DNA from: UBA11889 sp002313255
GTDB lineage: Bacteria > Pseudomonadota > Gammaproteobacteria > Pseudomonadales > Azotimanducaceae
Length of the DNA: 58,103 bases
Direction: 5' to 3'
Assembly (NCBI GenBank): GCA_913045265.1
Contig: CAJWQX010000011.1
Span: forward strand, 1 to 58,103
A model generated the notes under the pieces. That model ran no database searches, was not told where the DNA came from, and saw nothing but the letters and a program-made list of their open reading frames with translations. The position numbers were made by a program, and so were the translations under genes. Shown piece by piece: positions 37,083 through 45,797 of this stretch. Positions within the stretch are counted from its first letter, which is position 1; the number at the start of each line of letters is the position of its first letter.

Positions 37083-38504
37083 ATGCAAACTGGTGGAGCT
37101 GTGGCGAACGTCAAGAATTTGAAGGCTGGAAATATTCGACTTCAGCCCGTATCGGTGACACGAAAAATGGCCGCATCGCTACCGGGATTGCGTGCGCAAG
37201 CCGAAAAACGAGGTCTGCGTATTCATCATTTGGGCGCAGGGTACCCGCATCCTGAGGTAACCGATCCCACTTCTTTCATTGAAGCGACCGATCGTTGGTT
37301 TGCTCATTTAAGGAAAGTCGATGGAGTCAATGAACCCGGATTGACCCCGGAATTCTTGCGCGAAATGTACGCCTACACGGATACGCTTGGCCCCGCGAGT
37401 CCGAGGGAATCATTCGCGACAGTTTATGGCGCGGACTGGAATCTCTCGATCAATCCGGATCGACTCATTCCGACCGTCGGGGCAACTGGCGGAATCGCAT
37501 TATTGTGTTCGACGTTCGAACGTCCTGGTCGGCGACTGGCCTACATTACGGATGCGCCGACTTACGCGGGTTTTTTGGCGCGTTCCACTCTCAATCAGAT
37601 GGCCACTATCTACAGCGTTGATATGGATACCCACGGTCCGGATCCCGATCAATTTAGGGCTCAAATCAATCAAGCAAGAAAGGATGGATATTTCGTGCCG
37701 TTCTACTACACCGTCCCAGACGGGCACAATCCAGCGGGATTTTCGTTTAGCGTGGAACGACGGCAGGCGCTGTTGAAGATTGCGCAGGACGAGGGCGTGC
37801 TCGTGATCGAAGACGCGCCTTATCTCTACATCAGCTACGCGGAAGCAAGCGAACGGCCGATGCCATTTATCACTCTTGATCCGACCCAAACGGTTCATCT
37901 TTTCACGGGGTCGAAAATCGGATTGCCAGGGCCGCGCGTAGGATTTGCATATACCGAAGCCGTCATCGAAATTGCTGACGGCGGAAATGTTGACTTGACT
38001 GATTTACTTCTTACCGAAGCTAGCGCCGACGTGTTATTTCAAAATCCCCATGCGTTGCGTTCTTTCGAAGCGCTGTTGCGGGAGGACGATGGTTCGGTAC
38101 GCGCGTCGCTGTGGCCGGTCGCGGAGCAGAAATTGGCGGTTTACCGCGAGAATAGGCAAATTTTATTGGACGGTTTGGAAGACGAACTCGGGGATTTTCG
38201 GGATCAATTTCATTGGACCCAACCGGAGGCGGGCTTTTTTTCAGTGTTTACCTTCGCCGAGTCAGACATCGTTGCGGACGATGCATTCATTCAAAAGCTC
38301 GTTGAACGATACGGCGTTGTGGTGGTACCCATGTACGACTTCTATCCGGATGATGCGCGTACGCGTAATCGTCAAGCAGGATATAACCAGTTACGGCTTT
38401 CTTTCTGCTTTTCTGAAAGTACAGGGTCGGCGCGACGACGCGAATTGGCAGAGGCAGTAAGAGCTTTCGCGCTGGCGGTCAAGGCGGAATCTGGAATTAA
38501 GTAG
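37083..38504 (+). CDS. PLP-dependent class I/II aminotransferase
   Basis: Fold-type I aminotransferase of 473 residues, of the MocR/2-aminoadipate type without a DNA-binding domain. TVGATGGIALLCSTFE forms the cofactor phosphate site, YYTVPDGHNPAGFSFS holds the N-P-x-G motif, VIEDAPYLYISY has the Asp that contacts the PLP nitrogen, and FTGSKIGLPGPRVGF carries Lys278 as the internal aldimine. The C-terminal Arg in LRLSFCFSES binds the substrate carboxylate. ATG 37083 has GGGTGG upstream. A GTG ten residues in is an alternative. The gene is alone, convergent with coq4-like. The amino donor and acceptor are unknown. Confidence 0.92.
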   Translation: MQTGGAVANVKNLKAGNIRLQPVSVTRKMAASLPGLRAQAEKRGLRIHHLGAGYPHPEVTDPTSFIEATDRWFAHLRKVDGVNEPGLTPEFLREMYAYTDTLGPASPRESFATVYGADWNLSINPDRLIPTVGATGGIALLCSTFERPGRRLAYITDAPTYAGFLARSTLNQMATIYSVDMDTHGPDPDQFRAQINQARKDGYFVPFYYTVPDGHNPAGFSFSVERRQALLKIAQDEGVLVIEDAPYLYISYAEASERPMPFITLDPTQTVHLFTGSKIGLPGPRVGFAYTEAVIEIADGGNVDLTDLLLTEASADVLFQNPHALRSFEALLREDDGSVRASLWPVAEQKLAVYRENRQILLDGLEDELGDFRDQFHWTQPEAGFFSVFTFAESDIVADDAFIQKLVERYGVVVVPMYDFYPDDARTRNRQAGYNQLRLSFCFSESTGSARRRELAEAVRAFALAVKAESGIK

Positions 38505-39207
38505 CTGTGTAGGCTGCAATCAGCGTGCGATAGGGAACAGGCTCAGGTATTCGTAATTGCGTTCGCACGTCCGTGATGGGTTCACTAAGTAGACTCTCAA
38601 AGTGAATGGCAGGAAGCCATGCAGCTTGACGACCGTCTCGGTACGCGCGCACCAAAGCTCTGAATACACCCGGACCCATGGCCTGTCTGAGTTTAAAACC
38701 TCCAACGATGGCGATGAGGAAGATGCCGCGATTTCTTGTTTGCGCATAGGTAAACGCGAGTAGGCATGCTTCGCCAAGTTCGTCCCGTCCGTATCCGGTC
38801 AAGGTATGCCAAAGATCGTGGGTGTCGCGTAAACGGGTGGCATAACGCACCAAGTGCGGATGACTGAACGTTTCAGTCTCAACCGCGCTGGCATCGACTA
38901 GGCCATCTGCTGCGAGGGCCTCGCGTTGGGTGAAATGATAATAAGTTGAGCCGAACGATCCATTAGGAAGGGCGCCAAGCATGGAACGGTTTTGCAGTGT
39001 ATCGAGTATGTCGATGTCGTCTTTTAATACTTGATTGCCAAAATCGGTGATTCGGAAACGACGTAGTCCGCGTTCCAGTGACGGTCCTCCGAGGGCTCGA
39101 ATAACGTCGAACACTTTCGGCGTATCTTGCGGATTCGCAACCAACGCCTTTAACGCGCGAAACGCCACCATCGGTTGCATCCGCTGTCGCTTCATTTGTC
39201 CATCCAT
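38497..39207 (-). CDS. Ubiquinone biosynthesis protein COQ4 homologue
   Basis: COQ4-family protein of 236 residues. The metal-binding motif is seen as THDLWHTLTGYGRDELGE (HDxxH followed by a downstream Glu). GSFGSTYYHF and FRALVRAYRDGRQA are also typical. In eukaryotes COQ4 takes part in ring C1 decarboxylation and hydroxylation or scaffolds the coenzyme Q complex. Bacterial homologues are found in proteobacteria and their role is less clear. The start at ATG 39207 has GGAGG seven bases upstream. No other ubi gene lies nearby, so it is isolated from its pathway. It supports a ubiquinone-using host. Confidence 0.88.
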   Translation of the reverse strand: MDGQMKRQRMQPMVAFRALKALVANPQDTPKVFDVIRALGGPSLERGLRRFRITDFGNQVLKDDIDILDTLQNRSMLGALPNGSFGSTYYHFTQREALAADGLVDASAVETETFSHPHLVRYATRLRDTHDLWHTLTGYGRDELGEACLLAFTYAQTRNRGIFLIAIVGGFKLRQAMGPGVFRALVRAYRDGRQAAWLPAIHFESLLSEPITDVRTQLRIPEPVPYRTLIAAYTAT

Positions 39208-39274
39208 GTTCGAGCCTCCGTCAGCACGCTCTACCCATCAGTCGAACGGGTAACTGCGGACCCAGTTTAAACTA

Positions 39275-41362
39275 TCACGCTCGGTCTAGCGGACTCACCT
39301 GCACGCGCTGCGTTGCCGTCCGCCCTGTGTCGATGACGAGTCCGATGCCGCCTTCGGTCAACTCACCGTCGGACGCCGAGAGAATTCGTTGCTGGTCGAC
39401 ATACCCCTCAATCTGATTACCCCGCACACGCATCTCAAGCTCGTAGGTTTGGTAGTTGTCGATCGTCATCGGTGTTTCAGCAAGAACATGGGTGCCATCC
39501 AGCTCTCGCACTAACTGGACGCCAGTTCCCGGTTTAAGTAATAACGCGTAATACCTGCGTAAACCTTGCACCCGTGTGGCGATACCGGAGCGGGCAACGA
39601 GGTGTGGTGTCACGTCCGCCGTCATTTGGTAATCGTTCCAATCTCGGCTGCCGTACAGCAGTAACCCTGTCCCATGATTTTGGATGAGTCGAAAGCTCTC
39701 GGGGTTGCGCGGACCGTAGCTGTCAACCCCGTTAACCCAGGCGCGATGCCACATCCCGCCCTTGCGTTTTTGGAGAACGACGTCGGGTGTTCCACGCCAG
39801 TCGTAACGGTCGATGAATAGGATTCCGCCGGCGGGGGCAGTAACGATTTCTAGACCAGCGGCCGCGATCGGATAGCCATCGAGCGAAGGTATCTGCCATG
39901 ACAGCGTTTTAATCTCCCCCGGTTCGATGCTGATCGAACTATCTCGGACCGTAACTGCACGATTCTCTGGATCGAAGACCTGAATACACAAGGCAACCTC
40001 GATCGCGTGTTCTACGTCTTTTGAGAGGAGCACATCGCTTGAAATTGTTTGGCCGGGGTTTAGCGTTGGACTCGCCATGAGGCCGTAGCCGCGTTGCTCA
40101 AAGTAACGTGCCGTTTCGTGTGATTCGACGAATGTGCCGGTAACGGCCTGCGCGATTTTCCCGCGCGGAAGGGCATCGAAATGAACAGCAAGTGCCCGGT
40201 TCCCAGTTGGTGTCGTAAGGTTATTCACCACGCACTCTCGGCCGCGAAAACCCTGGACCGATCCAGGAAGGGAGAAATGATAACGAGCCCCATCTTTAGG
40301 CGGTTTTTCCTCAGATCCGTTGAGTTTTCGGCCCATCGCCGCGATGCGGCGGGCTTCCGTCGCCGCGTCGGTGACACCGCCGCCGCTGTCGGCCGTGGGT
40401 ACATAACAGATGTCGGATACAGGACCACGCCAGTCGACGCCTTCATCGAACGCGGCGAGTCCATTACGAATACCCAATAGGCAGCCGAGATTTCCCGAGT
40501 TGCAGTCGGTGTCCCAACCAGCGGTATTGACGATTTTAAGCGAGTCTTGGAAATGTCCGCGTCCATGCAGGAGGGCCATCACAATCAGTCCGTGGTTCGG
40601 AACCATGTGGCAGTTGCCGCCGTATTTGTCATAACCGTAATGCTCTTTTATTTTTTGAAACGAACTTCGCCAGTCGTCCGACCATTGGCTGTGCCATTCC
40701 CGAATATCACTGATCATTCGGCTGATTAGGCTATCCGCGGGTATTAGCTCTACGGCAACGTCAATCAGTTTATCGATATCGGATTCCACGAAAGCTTGAG
40801 ACTCCATGGCCGCGATCACTTGAGCTCCATGTAGAGCCTCCCCGTCGTGCGAGACGGATCCGGCCCGACGGGCAAAATCCGCGGCTAATTCGGGGTCACC
40901 GGGACAGACCATGGCCCATCCGTCAATAAAAATCTGTGCGCCAATCTGTTCTGATACGACCTGTCCATTGAGGGCCATGGAACCGCTGGCGGGAGCATCG
41001 TGACCTTCCGTAAGCCGCAAATAGGCTGTGTGTTCGGTGGAGTTGCCCATACCACCCCACCAAAGCACTGAGCGATTTTCGATCAGGTAATTAAGCCACG
41101 TTTGTCCGATTTGTTTAGGCGTCAACTGAGGGTCACAGTGATAATCCGAAAGCGCCCGGATGAAGGTGAACGTGCCCGAAATGTCGTCATCGGTGACGAT
41201 CAAGGGGACGCCTACTTTGTCATGAACGTAGTACTCGATATCCCCCAAAGACTCTTCGATACGTTCATTGGACCATCCTTCGAAAGGTCGGCCAAGATAC
41301 ACGCCGATGATCTTCCCCAGTACTCCGGCATAAACGCGCTCATCGTAGTCAGACTGCAGCAT
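39275..41362 (-). CDS. ADP-ribosylglycohydrolase-fold protein with C-terminal beta-rich (DUF1080/LamG-like) domain
   Basis: A 695-residue protein. The N-terminal half is an ADP-ribosyl-glycohydrolase/crystallin-J1 domain: GVLGKIIGVYLGRPFEGW at the start, then VTDDDISGTFTF supplying magnesium-binding acidic residues, and NTAGWDTDCNSGNLGCLLG with the second metal site. The family normally removes ADP-ribose from proteins or dinitrogenase reductase and is about 300-350 residues. Here a further 300 residues follow, ending in a jelly-roll-like domain (GSRDWNDYQMTADVTP, YYALLLKPGTGVQL, YELEMRVRGNQIEGYVD) that resembles carbohydrate-binding or 3-keto-disaccharide hydrolase folds. ATG 41362 is preferred to 41404. 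The fusion suggests a glycoside-like substrate. Confidence 0.85.
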   Translation of the reverse strand: MLQSDYDERVYAGVLGKIIGVYLGRPFEGWSNERIEESLGDIEYYVHDKVGVPLIVTDDDISGTFTFIRALSDYHCDPQLTPKQIGQTWLNYLIENRSVLWWGGMGNSTEHTAYLRLTEGHDAPASGSMALNGQVVSEQIGAQIFIDGWAMVCPGDPELAADFARRAGSVSHDGEALHGAQVIAAMESQAFVESDIDKLIDVAVELIPADSLISRMISDIREWHSQWSDDWRSSFQKIKEHYGYDKYGGNCHMVPNHGLIVMALLHGRGHFQDSLKIVNTAGWDTDCNSGNLGCLLGIRNGLAAFDEGVDWRGPVSDICYVPTADSGGGVTDAATEARRIAAMGRKLNGSEEKPPKDGARYHFSLPGSVQGFRGRECVVNNLTTPTGNRALAVHFDALPRGKIAQAVTGTFVESHETARYFEQRGYGLMASPTLNPGQTISSDVLLSKDVEHAIEVALCIQVFDPENRAVTVRDSSISIEPGEIKTLSWQIPSLDGYPIAAAGLEIVTAPAGGILFIDRYDWRGTPDVVLQKRKGGMWHRAWVNGVDSYGPRNPESFRLIQNHGTGLLLYGSRDWNDYQMTADVTPHLVARSGIATRVQGLRRYYALLLKPGTGVQLVRELDGTHVLAETPMTIDNYQTYELEMRVRGNQIEGYVDQQRILSASDGELTEGGIGLVIDTGRTATQRVQVSPLDRA

Positions 41363-41428
41363 CACTATCTCGCTTCCGTATCGAATCGAGGATAGCCTAT
41401 TCAAAATCTGCTAGAGAGGGAATCTGGA

Positions 41429-41899
41429 ATGTCTGACGCAATGCAGGTCGCATACGACACACTTCAGGGAAGGGTAGACGAATCGGGTCAACCGTCCGAT
41501 TGGTTTGAAATTACGCAGGGCCGGATAAACGATTTCGCCGACGTCACGTTAGATCACCAATGGATACACATTGACGCAGAGCGTGCGAGTACAGGTCCAT
41601 TCGGAACGACCATCGCGCACGGCCATCTAACCTTGTCAATCATGGGTCATCTCCCGCGCGCCGTTGAAGAAAACGCGCCGAGGCTCGAGGGCCAAAAATT
41701 AATGATTAACTATGGGTTTGACAAGGTAAGGTTTCCCTCGCCGGTACCTGTAGGTGCTCGGGTACGGACCACTAGCACATTGAAACGTGTGGAAATCAAA
41801 GGGGGAATGATCGAGACCATGAACGAGATCGTGGTCGAGGTTGAAGGTCAGGACAAGCCCTGTTGCGTCGCCGAGAGCCTCGGTCGCTTGGTGTTTTAG
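41429..41899 (+). CDS. MaoC/NodN-type (R)-specific enoyl-CoA hydratase
   Basis: Single hot-dog hydratase of 156 residues. The catalytic motif is visible in FADVTLDHQWIHIDAERA (Asp and His of the hydratase-2 signature), followed by FGTTIAHGHLTLSIM, which is highly characteristic of NodN-like MaoC proteins. It hydrates trans-2-enoyl-CoA to the (R)-3-hydroxy form. ATG 41429 has GAGGGA about seven bases upstream. It is divergent from the glycohydrolase gene and convergent with the TonB receptor (10-base gap). Together with three acyl-CoA dehydrogenases in the window it could complete a beta-oxidation-like sequence. Confidence 0.93.
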   Translation: MSDAMQVAYDTLQGRVDESGQPSDWFEITQGRINDFADVTLDHQWIHIDAERASTGPFGTTIAHGHLTLSIMGHLPRAVEENAPRLEGQKLMINYGFDKVRFPSPVPVGARVRTTSTLKRVEIKGGMIETMNEIVVEVEGQDKPCCVAESLGRLVF

Positions 41900-41909
41900 G
41901 AAGGCTTGG

Positions 41910-43970
41910 TTACGAACGCCAATGGTAACGAAAGGTCAATCCGTATCTACGGGGTTCGCCTAGCTGAGTGAAGCGACGAGCCGCGTAGTAATCTCGCGGA
42001 TCGTTGCCGAAATAAAAACCACGGACGAAATAGTCTTTATCGCCGAGGTTGCGGCCCCAAAGTGACAACGACCAGTGGTCCGTTTCGTATCCGATCTTGA
42101 GATGGGCTAAGTTGTACGCTTTCGATTTTTCCGCGTGGCTGTCCGAAAAGAAGAACTCGTCGCGACCTTCGATCGTGCAAGCGATGAATAGACCTCGAGT
42201 GGTCGTAATTTCGACACCGGTACTGTACTGGTACCGTGGTGCGTGTGCCTGCTCTCGGCCGCTGTAGTTTTCGCCGACGGCATTGACGAAATCGAGATAT
42301 TCGGTTCGTAGCGTCCCCAGACTTGCAAACATCCGAACCTGATCGACAAGGTACGTCGAAACTTCCATCTCGATGCCGACGTTCGATCCCTCAGCCGCGT
42401 TGTCAACGTAATCGATAAATTCAGCGCTGCCATCGCTGCGAACTCGGGTGAGCGAACTAGCAATTTGCACGTCGTGACGATCCATTCGGAAGATTGAGGC
42501 GCGGATAAACGAAGCGTCATCCGACCAAGAACGCGTTAAACCAATTTCTAAGTTCATTAGGCTTTCGGGCTCGTAGTGTCGTAAATCCGAATCGAGTGAT
42601 CCGTCGGTGTTGAAGCCGCCCGCTTTATAGCCACGCGACAGCGACGCATAGACGCGTGTTGACGGGTCCCATTGATATTCGACCGCCAATCGACCCCCAA
42701 CCATGTTGTTGCTAGGATCGAAGTGAACGTTTTCCGAATCCCCGTAATCGCTCTGATGATGCTCCGACCGCAGGCCAAGCGTGAGTCGAATGTCGCGACC
42801 AAGGTCACTTCGCGTTTCGCCAAAGACGGCGATCCGGCGTACCGAAAACGTGCTTTGGTAAGGAGCGGACAGGTAGGTGTACTCTCGACGAAGAGCGACA
42901 TCCTGATCCAATAAATACGCCCCGAGACTCCACTCGGTCGTCTGATTAAAAATGGAGTGCGATGGATTGGATACGAACCGTAATTCACCCGTCGCGGTTG
43001 CCCGATTGCGAAGGTAGCGATCTGTGGAACTGTACTCCCAGGGATCGAATCCAGCGTGTGTCCAATCTTCATCGTAACCGTAATCGATGTCCGATTTTGC
43101 TTTGCCGAAACGCCCGACGAGGTCAAACCGACCATTCCCGTTCCAGCGGATTTCTGCGCTGCCGAATGACGCTTTGTGCCGATCCTGTCCAGGTTGATCG
43201 GAGCGCGTGATTCGATTGTTGTCTAAGGAAAAAGCGTCGTAGCCGTTATCAATGTCGATGAAACCTGCCATGAGGTTCAGCTGTGTCGATTCTGATAGGT
43301 CGGTATCGAATTTCGCTCGAACGGTGAGTTCATTGTGGTCATTGGTGTCATCCCGACCAAGGTAATCGTTATTCATGAAGCCGTCGTCTACATATTTCTC
43401 GATCGCGATCCGGAATCGAGAACGATCGCTTACCGAGTTGGAGATGACCCCGCCGAGTCCAACCATGCCGTAATTTCCGGCGGTTAGTTTCACGTCCGAT
43501 TCAAACGTTTGCGAGGGTCGATTGGTCACAATATTGATCAATCCAGCCAGGGCATTAGCGCCGTAGAGGGTGCCTTGGGGCCCTCGTAAGATTTCAACTT
43601 GTTGGATATCGAAAAGCGTTGCTGCAGTCGCAGCACCGCTAAAGTCCATACCGTCGATGAGCACCCCGACCGACGAATTTAACGGCTCGGCAAACTGGCC
43701 CCTTTCCCCGATGCCGCGTATTTGAATAAAGCGTGCCCTTGAACCACCCGCCGAGAGATTTACGTTAGGGGAAGCGGCAATGATCTCTTCAAGATGTTGT
43801 GCTTCTCTTTGTGCGATCACGTTTTCCGTTAACACGGTGACGCTGGACGGTACGTTTTCGAGAGCGGTATCTCGTAATTGTGCCGTGACGACAATCTCGG
43901 GAACGTCGTCCTCGCCACGCGTCGCGGTGCATGTGATCAAGGCGATGAGTAAGAGGCCAAACGTTTTCAT
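41910..43970 (-). CDS. TonB-dependent outer-membrane receptor (predicted thiamine or thiamine-precursor uptake)
   Basis: Outer-membrane beta-barrel receptor of 686 residues. A signal peptide (FGLLLIALITCTATRG) is followed by a TonB box-like DVPEIVVTAQ, a plug domain (VPSSVTVLTENVIAQREAQHL, VEILRGPQGTLYGANALAGLINI) and a long barrel ending in an aromatic residue-rich strand (RYGLTFRYHW). An SD-like AGAGGA precedes ATG 43970. A TPP riboswitch lies directly upstream on the same strand, which makes thiamine, its phosphates or its pyrimidine moiety the likely ligand. Riboswitch-controlled thiamine TonB receptors are known in other proteobacteria and Bacteroidetes. The receptor class is certain, and the ligand is inferred from regulation. 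Confidence 0.95.
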   Translation of the reverse strand: MKTFGLLLIALITCTATRGEDDVPEIVVTAQLRDTALENVPSSVTVLTENVIAQREAQHLEEIIAASPNVNLSAGGSRARFIQIRGIGERGQFAEPLNSSVGVLIDGMDFSGAATAATLFDIQQVEILRGPQGTLYGANALAGLINIVTNRPSQTFESDVKLTAGNYGMVGLGGVISNSVSDRSRFRIAIEKYVDDGFMNNDYLGRDDTNDHNELTVRAKFDTDLSESTQLNLMAGFIDIDNGYDAFSLDNNRITRSDQPGQDRHKASFGSAEIRWNGNGRFDLVGRFGKAKSDIDYGYDEDWTHAGFDPWEYSSTDRYLRNRATATGELRFVSNPSHSIFNQTTEWSLGAYLLDQDVALRREYTYLSAPYQSTFSVRRIAVFGETRSDLGRDIRLTLGLRSEHHQSDYGDSENVHFDPSNNMVGGRLAVEYQWDPSTRVYASLSRGYKAGGFNTDGSLDSDLRHYEPESLMNLEIGLTRSWSDDASFIRASIFRMDRHDVQIASSLTRVRSDGSAEFIDYVDNAAEGSNVGIEMEVSTYLVDQVRMFASLGTLRTEYLDFVNAVGENYSGREQAHAPRYQYSTGVEITTTRGLFIACTIEGRDEFFFSDSHAEKSKAYNLAHLKIGYETDHWSLSLWGRNLGDKDYFVRGFYFGNDPRDYYAARRFTQLGEPRRYGLTFRYHWRS

Positions 43971-43999
43971 ACAAATCCTCTAGGGCCGGAGGACTCGAG

Positions 44000-44085
44000 G
44001 ACCTATTCCTCCGCCGGCATCATCCGGGTCAGGTTCAAAGGGTCCGTGATCGCCACGTCTCAGGCTTTGTAGCCACCCCTTAGGT
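44000..44085 (-). promoter_or_regulatory. TPP riboswitch (THI element)
   Basis: Read on the minus strand, the leader contains the conserved THI-box segments in order: AAGGGGTGGC, GCCTGAGACG, GGACCCTTTGAACCTGA, CCGGATGATGCCGGCGGAGG. ACCTA at the 5' end can close P1 with TAGGT at the 3' end. Downstream, TCCTC (43993 to 43988) can pair with GAGGA of the ribosome site (43981 to 43976). GGAGGA in the aptamer's 3' strand (44012 to 44007) can compete for that TCCTCC. This supports translational repression of the TonB receptor when TPP binds. The fold is judged by eye. Confidence 0.93.
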
Positions 44086-44152
44086 AAGAGGGCATGTTCG
44101 ACTCTTGTGGGAGCGATTTCAAGGGGCCGCCAGGATATCGGCAGAGTTTGCG

Positions 44153-45706
44153 TTACGCGTTTACGATCGGAGCAGATCGCTCGTTTTCGGCGATCTTGGC
44201 TTGTACTGCCACGACTTTCTCTTCGGTCAATGGATACATCCATAGAAGTGGCATGCCGACGAACTTGAATAGAGCCGGAATGACAGAGTAGACGCACGCG
44301 AGCATGAACAGGGTGAATGCGCTGTTGATTCCGCTTTTCGGGTCGGCGTGCTCGTCGAATCCCCACCATACGACGAGACTGAGGCCGATGGTGATGCCGA
44401 ATGCGTAGGACCATTTTTGCACCATGGACCAGATGGAGAAGTACGCACCACCTTGGCGTTTTCCCGTTTGCGCAGTATCGACATCAATGACGTCAGCGCA
44501 CATCGCGGCTGGTAGTGCCGAAAGCGCCCCAATCGCAGAACCTTTCAAACACATGACCACAAGGAACCACAAATGTTTACCGGTATCGATGCCCTCAAAA
44601 TAAGCCATGTAGGTTTGGTACGTATCCGAGGGTAGAAACGCGAGCAGACTCTGGACGCGAAAGGTGGTGAACAAATCGTTGTCCGCCCACGTGATTAATG
44701 GGATGAACGAAGACCATAATGCGTACCAACCGATCGCACACATGGTTGCCTTGTGTTTGCCGATTTTTCGGGACAGCTTCATCCAGAGCGGAATCCCGGC
44801 CAGTTGGCAGATGAAATACGGTGCGAGGTAATACCCGTACAGTTCCTCGACACCCAGAACGTGTTTGACGAAAAATACCGACAGGGTGTTGGTCATCGCC
44901 GAGCCCATGGCAGAGGTGGCAAAGATGATCAGCAGGAAGACGTACGCCCGGTTCGTCAAGACGTAGCGCAGGCTTTCTCGAAGTTTGATGCGTTCTTTCG
45001 TGGTCTCGTAGACCGGGTATTCGGGAACCGCGAAGAGCGTAATCGCGGTCGTGATCGGCATGAATATGCAGAGTCCAATGATCAATACCGTCACGGCGTC
45101 GATTGGTTTGGTTTCCAACCCCACAATAGCTACGAGGGCGACGGGAGTGAACGCGGCAATGAGTGCTCCGCCGACGCCAAAAAATTCCCGCCAACTCCTG
45201 ATGAGCGAGCGTTCGTGGTAGTTGCTCGAGAGTTCCGCTCCCCAGGCGGAAAAGGGTAGGTCTTTGATGGTTGCGCCGAGGTACGTAAACACCAACATCA
45301 CGCACATCCAAGCGTATCCGTTGGAGAATGTTTGCCCAAACCAGGTGACGTCGCTGAATTCAAAAGGCACGATAAACAGCAACGCGATGGCCACTCCATA
45401 AATGGGCGTTCCTAATAACACGAACGGTTTGCGTCGACCCCAGCGGGTTCGTATTCGATCGGACCAGTAGCCTATCCACGGATCCGTAACGGCGTCCGAG
45501 ATCCGCGTTGCCCAAAGTAGCCACCCGACAACTAGCAGGGACAGGCCGAAGTGATCCGCATAAATAATGGGCAAATAAACACCCATGGGCAGTCCGGCCA
45601 GTGCGAGCGGTGTCGCCGGCAACGAATAGGCGAACAGGATCGGTTTGGTCAAGGGCCGGCGGTCGGGTCGTACCTCGTCGATACCGGTAATTGCTTGATC
45701 TGTCAT
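44153..45706 (-). CDS. MFS GPH-family cation symporter
   Basis: Inner-membrane transporter of 517 residues with about 12 hydrophobic segments. The GPH (MelB-like) signature ATRISDAVTDPWIGYWSDRIRTRWGRRKP is present in shortened form: ISDAVTDPWIGYWSDR and RTRWGRRKPFVL. The N-terminus has the matching aromatic-poor SLPATPLALAGLP segment. It lies 68 bases upstream of the TPP riboswitch on the same strand, so it is not itself controlled by it unless read-through occurs. It could still be the inner-membrane partner of the TonB receptor, which would make it a thiamine-related or sugar transporter. That link is only positional. The related GPH gene at 12939 is a distant paralogue. Confidence 0.87.
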   Translation of the reverse strand: MTDQAITGIDEVRPDRRPLTKPILFAYSLPATPLALAGLPMGVYLPIIYADHFGLSLLVVGWLLWATRISDAVTDPWIGYWSDRIRTRWGRRKPFVLLGTPIYGVAIALLFIVPFEFSDVTWFGQTFSNGYAWMCVMLVFTYLGATIKDLPFSAWGAELSSNYHERSLIRSWREFFGVGGALIAAFTPVALVAIVGLETKPIDAVTVLIIGLCIFMPITTAITLFAVPEYPVYETTKERIKLRESLRYVLTNRAYVFLLIIFATSAMGSAMTNTLSVFFVKHVLGVEELYGYYLAPYFICQLAGIPLWMKLSRKIGKHKATMCAIGWYALWSSFIPLITWADNDLFTTFRVQSLLAFLPSDTYQTYMAYFEGIDTGKHLWFLVVMCLKGSAIGALSALPAAMCADVIDVDTAQTGKRQGGAYFSIWSMVQKWSYAFGITIGLSLVVWWGFDEHADPKSGINSAFTLFMLACVYSVIPALFKFVGMPLLWMYPLTEEKVVAVQAKIAENERSAPIVNA

Positions 45707-45797
45707 AGGGACCTTTGACTACGGACGACCTCGTGCCATGTTGCATTGAGCGTTGCCCGTACTGCAACCAACATTTTGCAGCTAAGATGGACGCATC

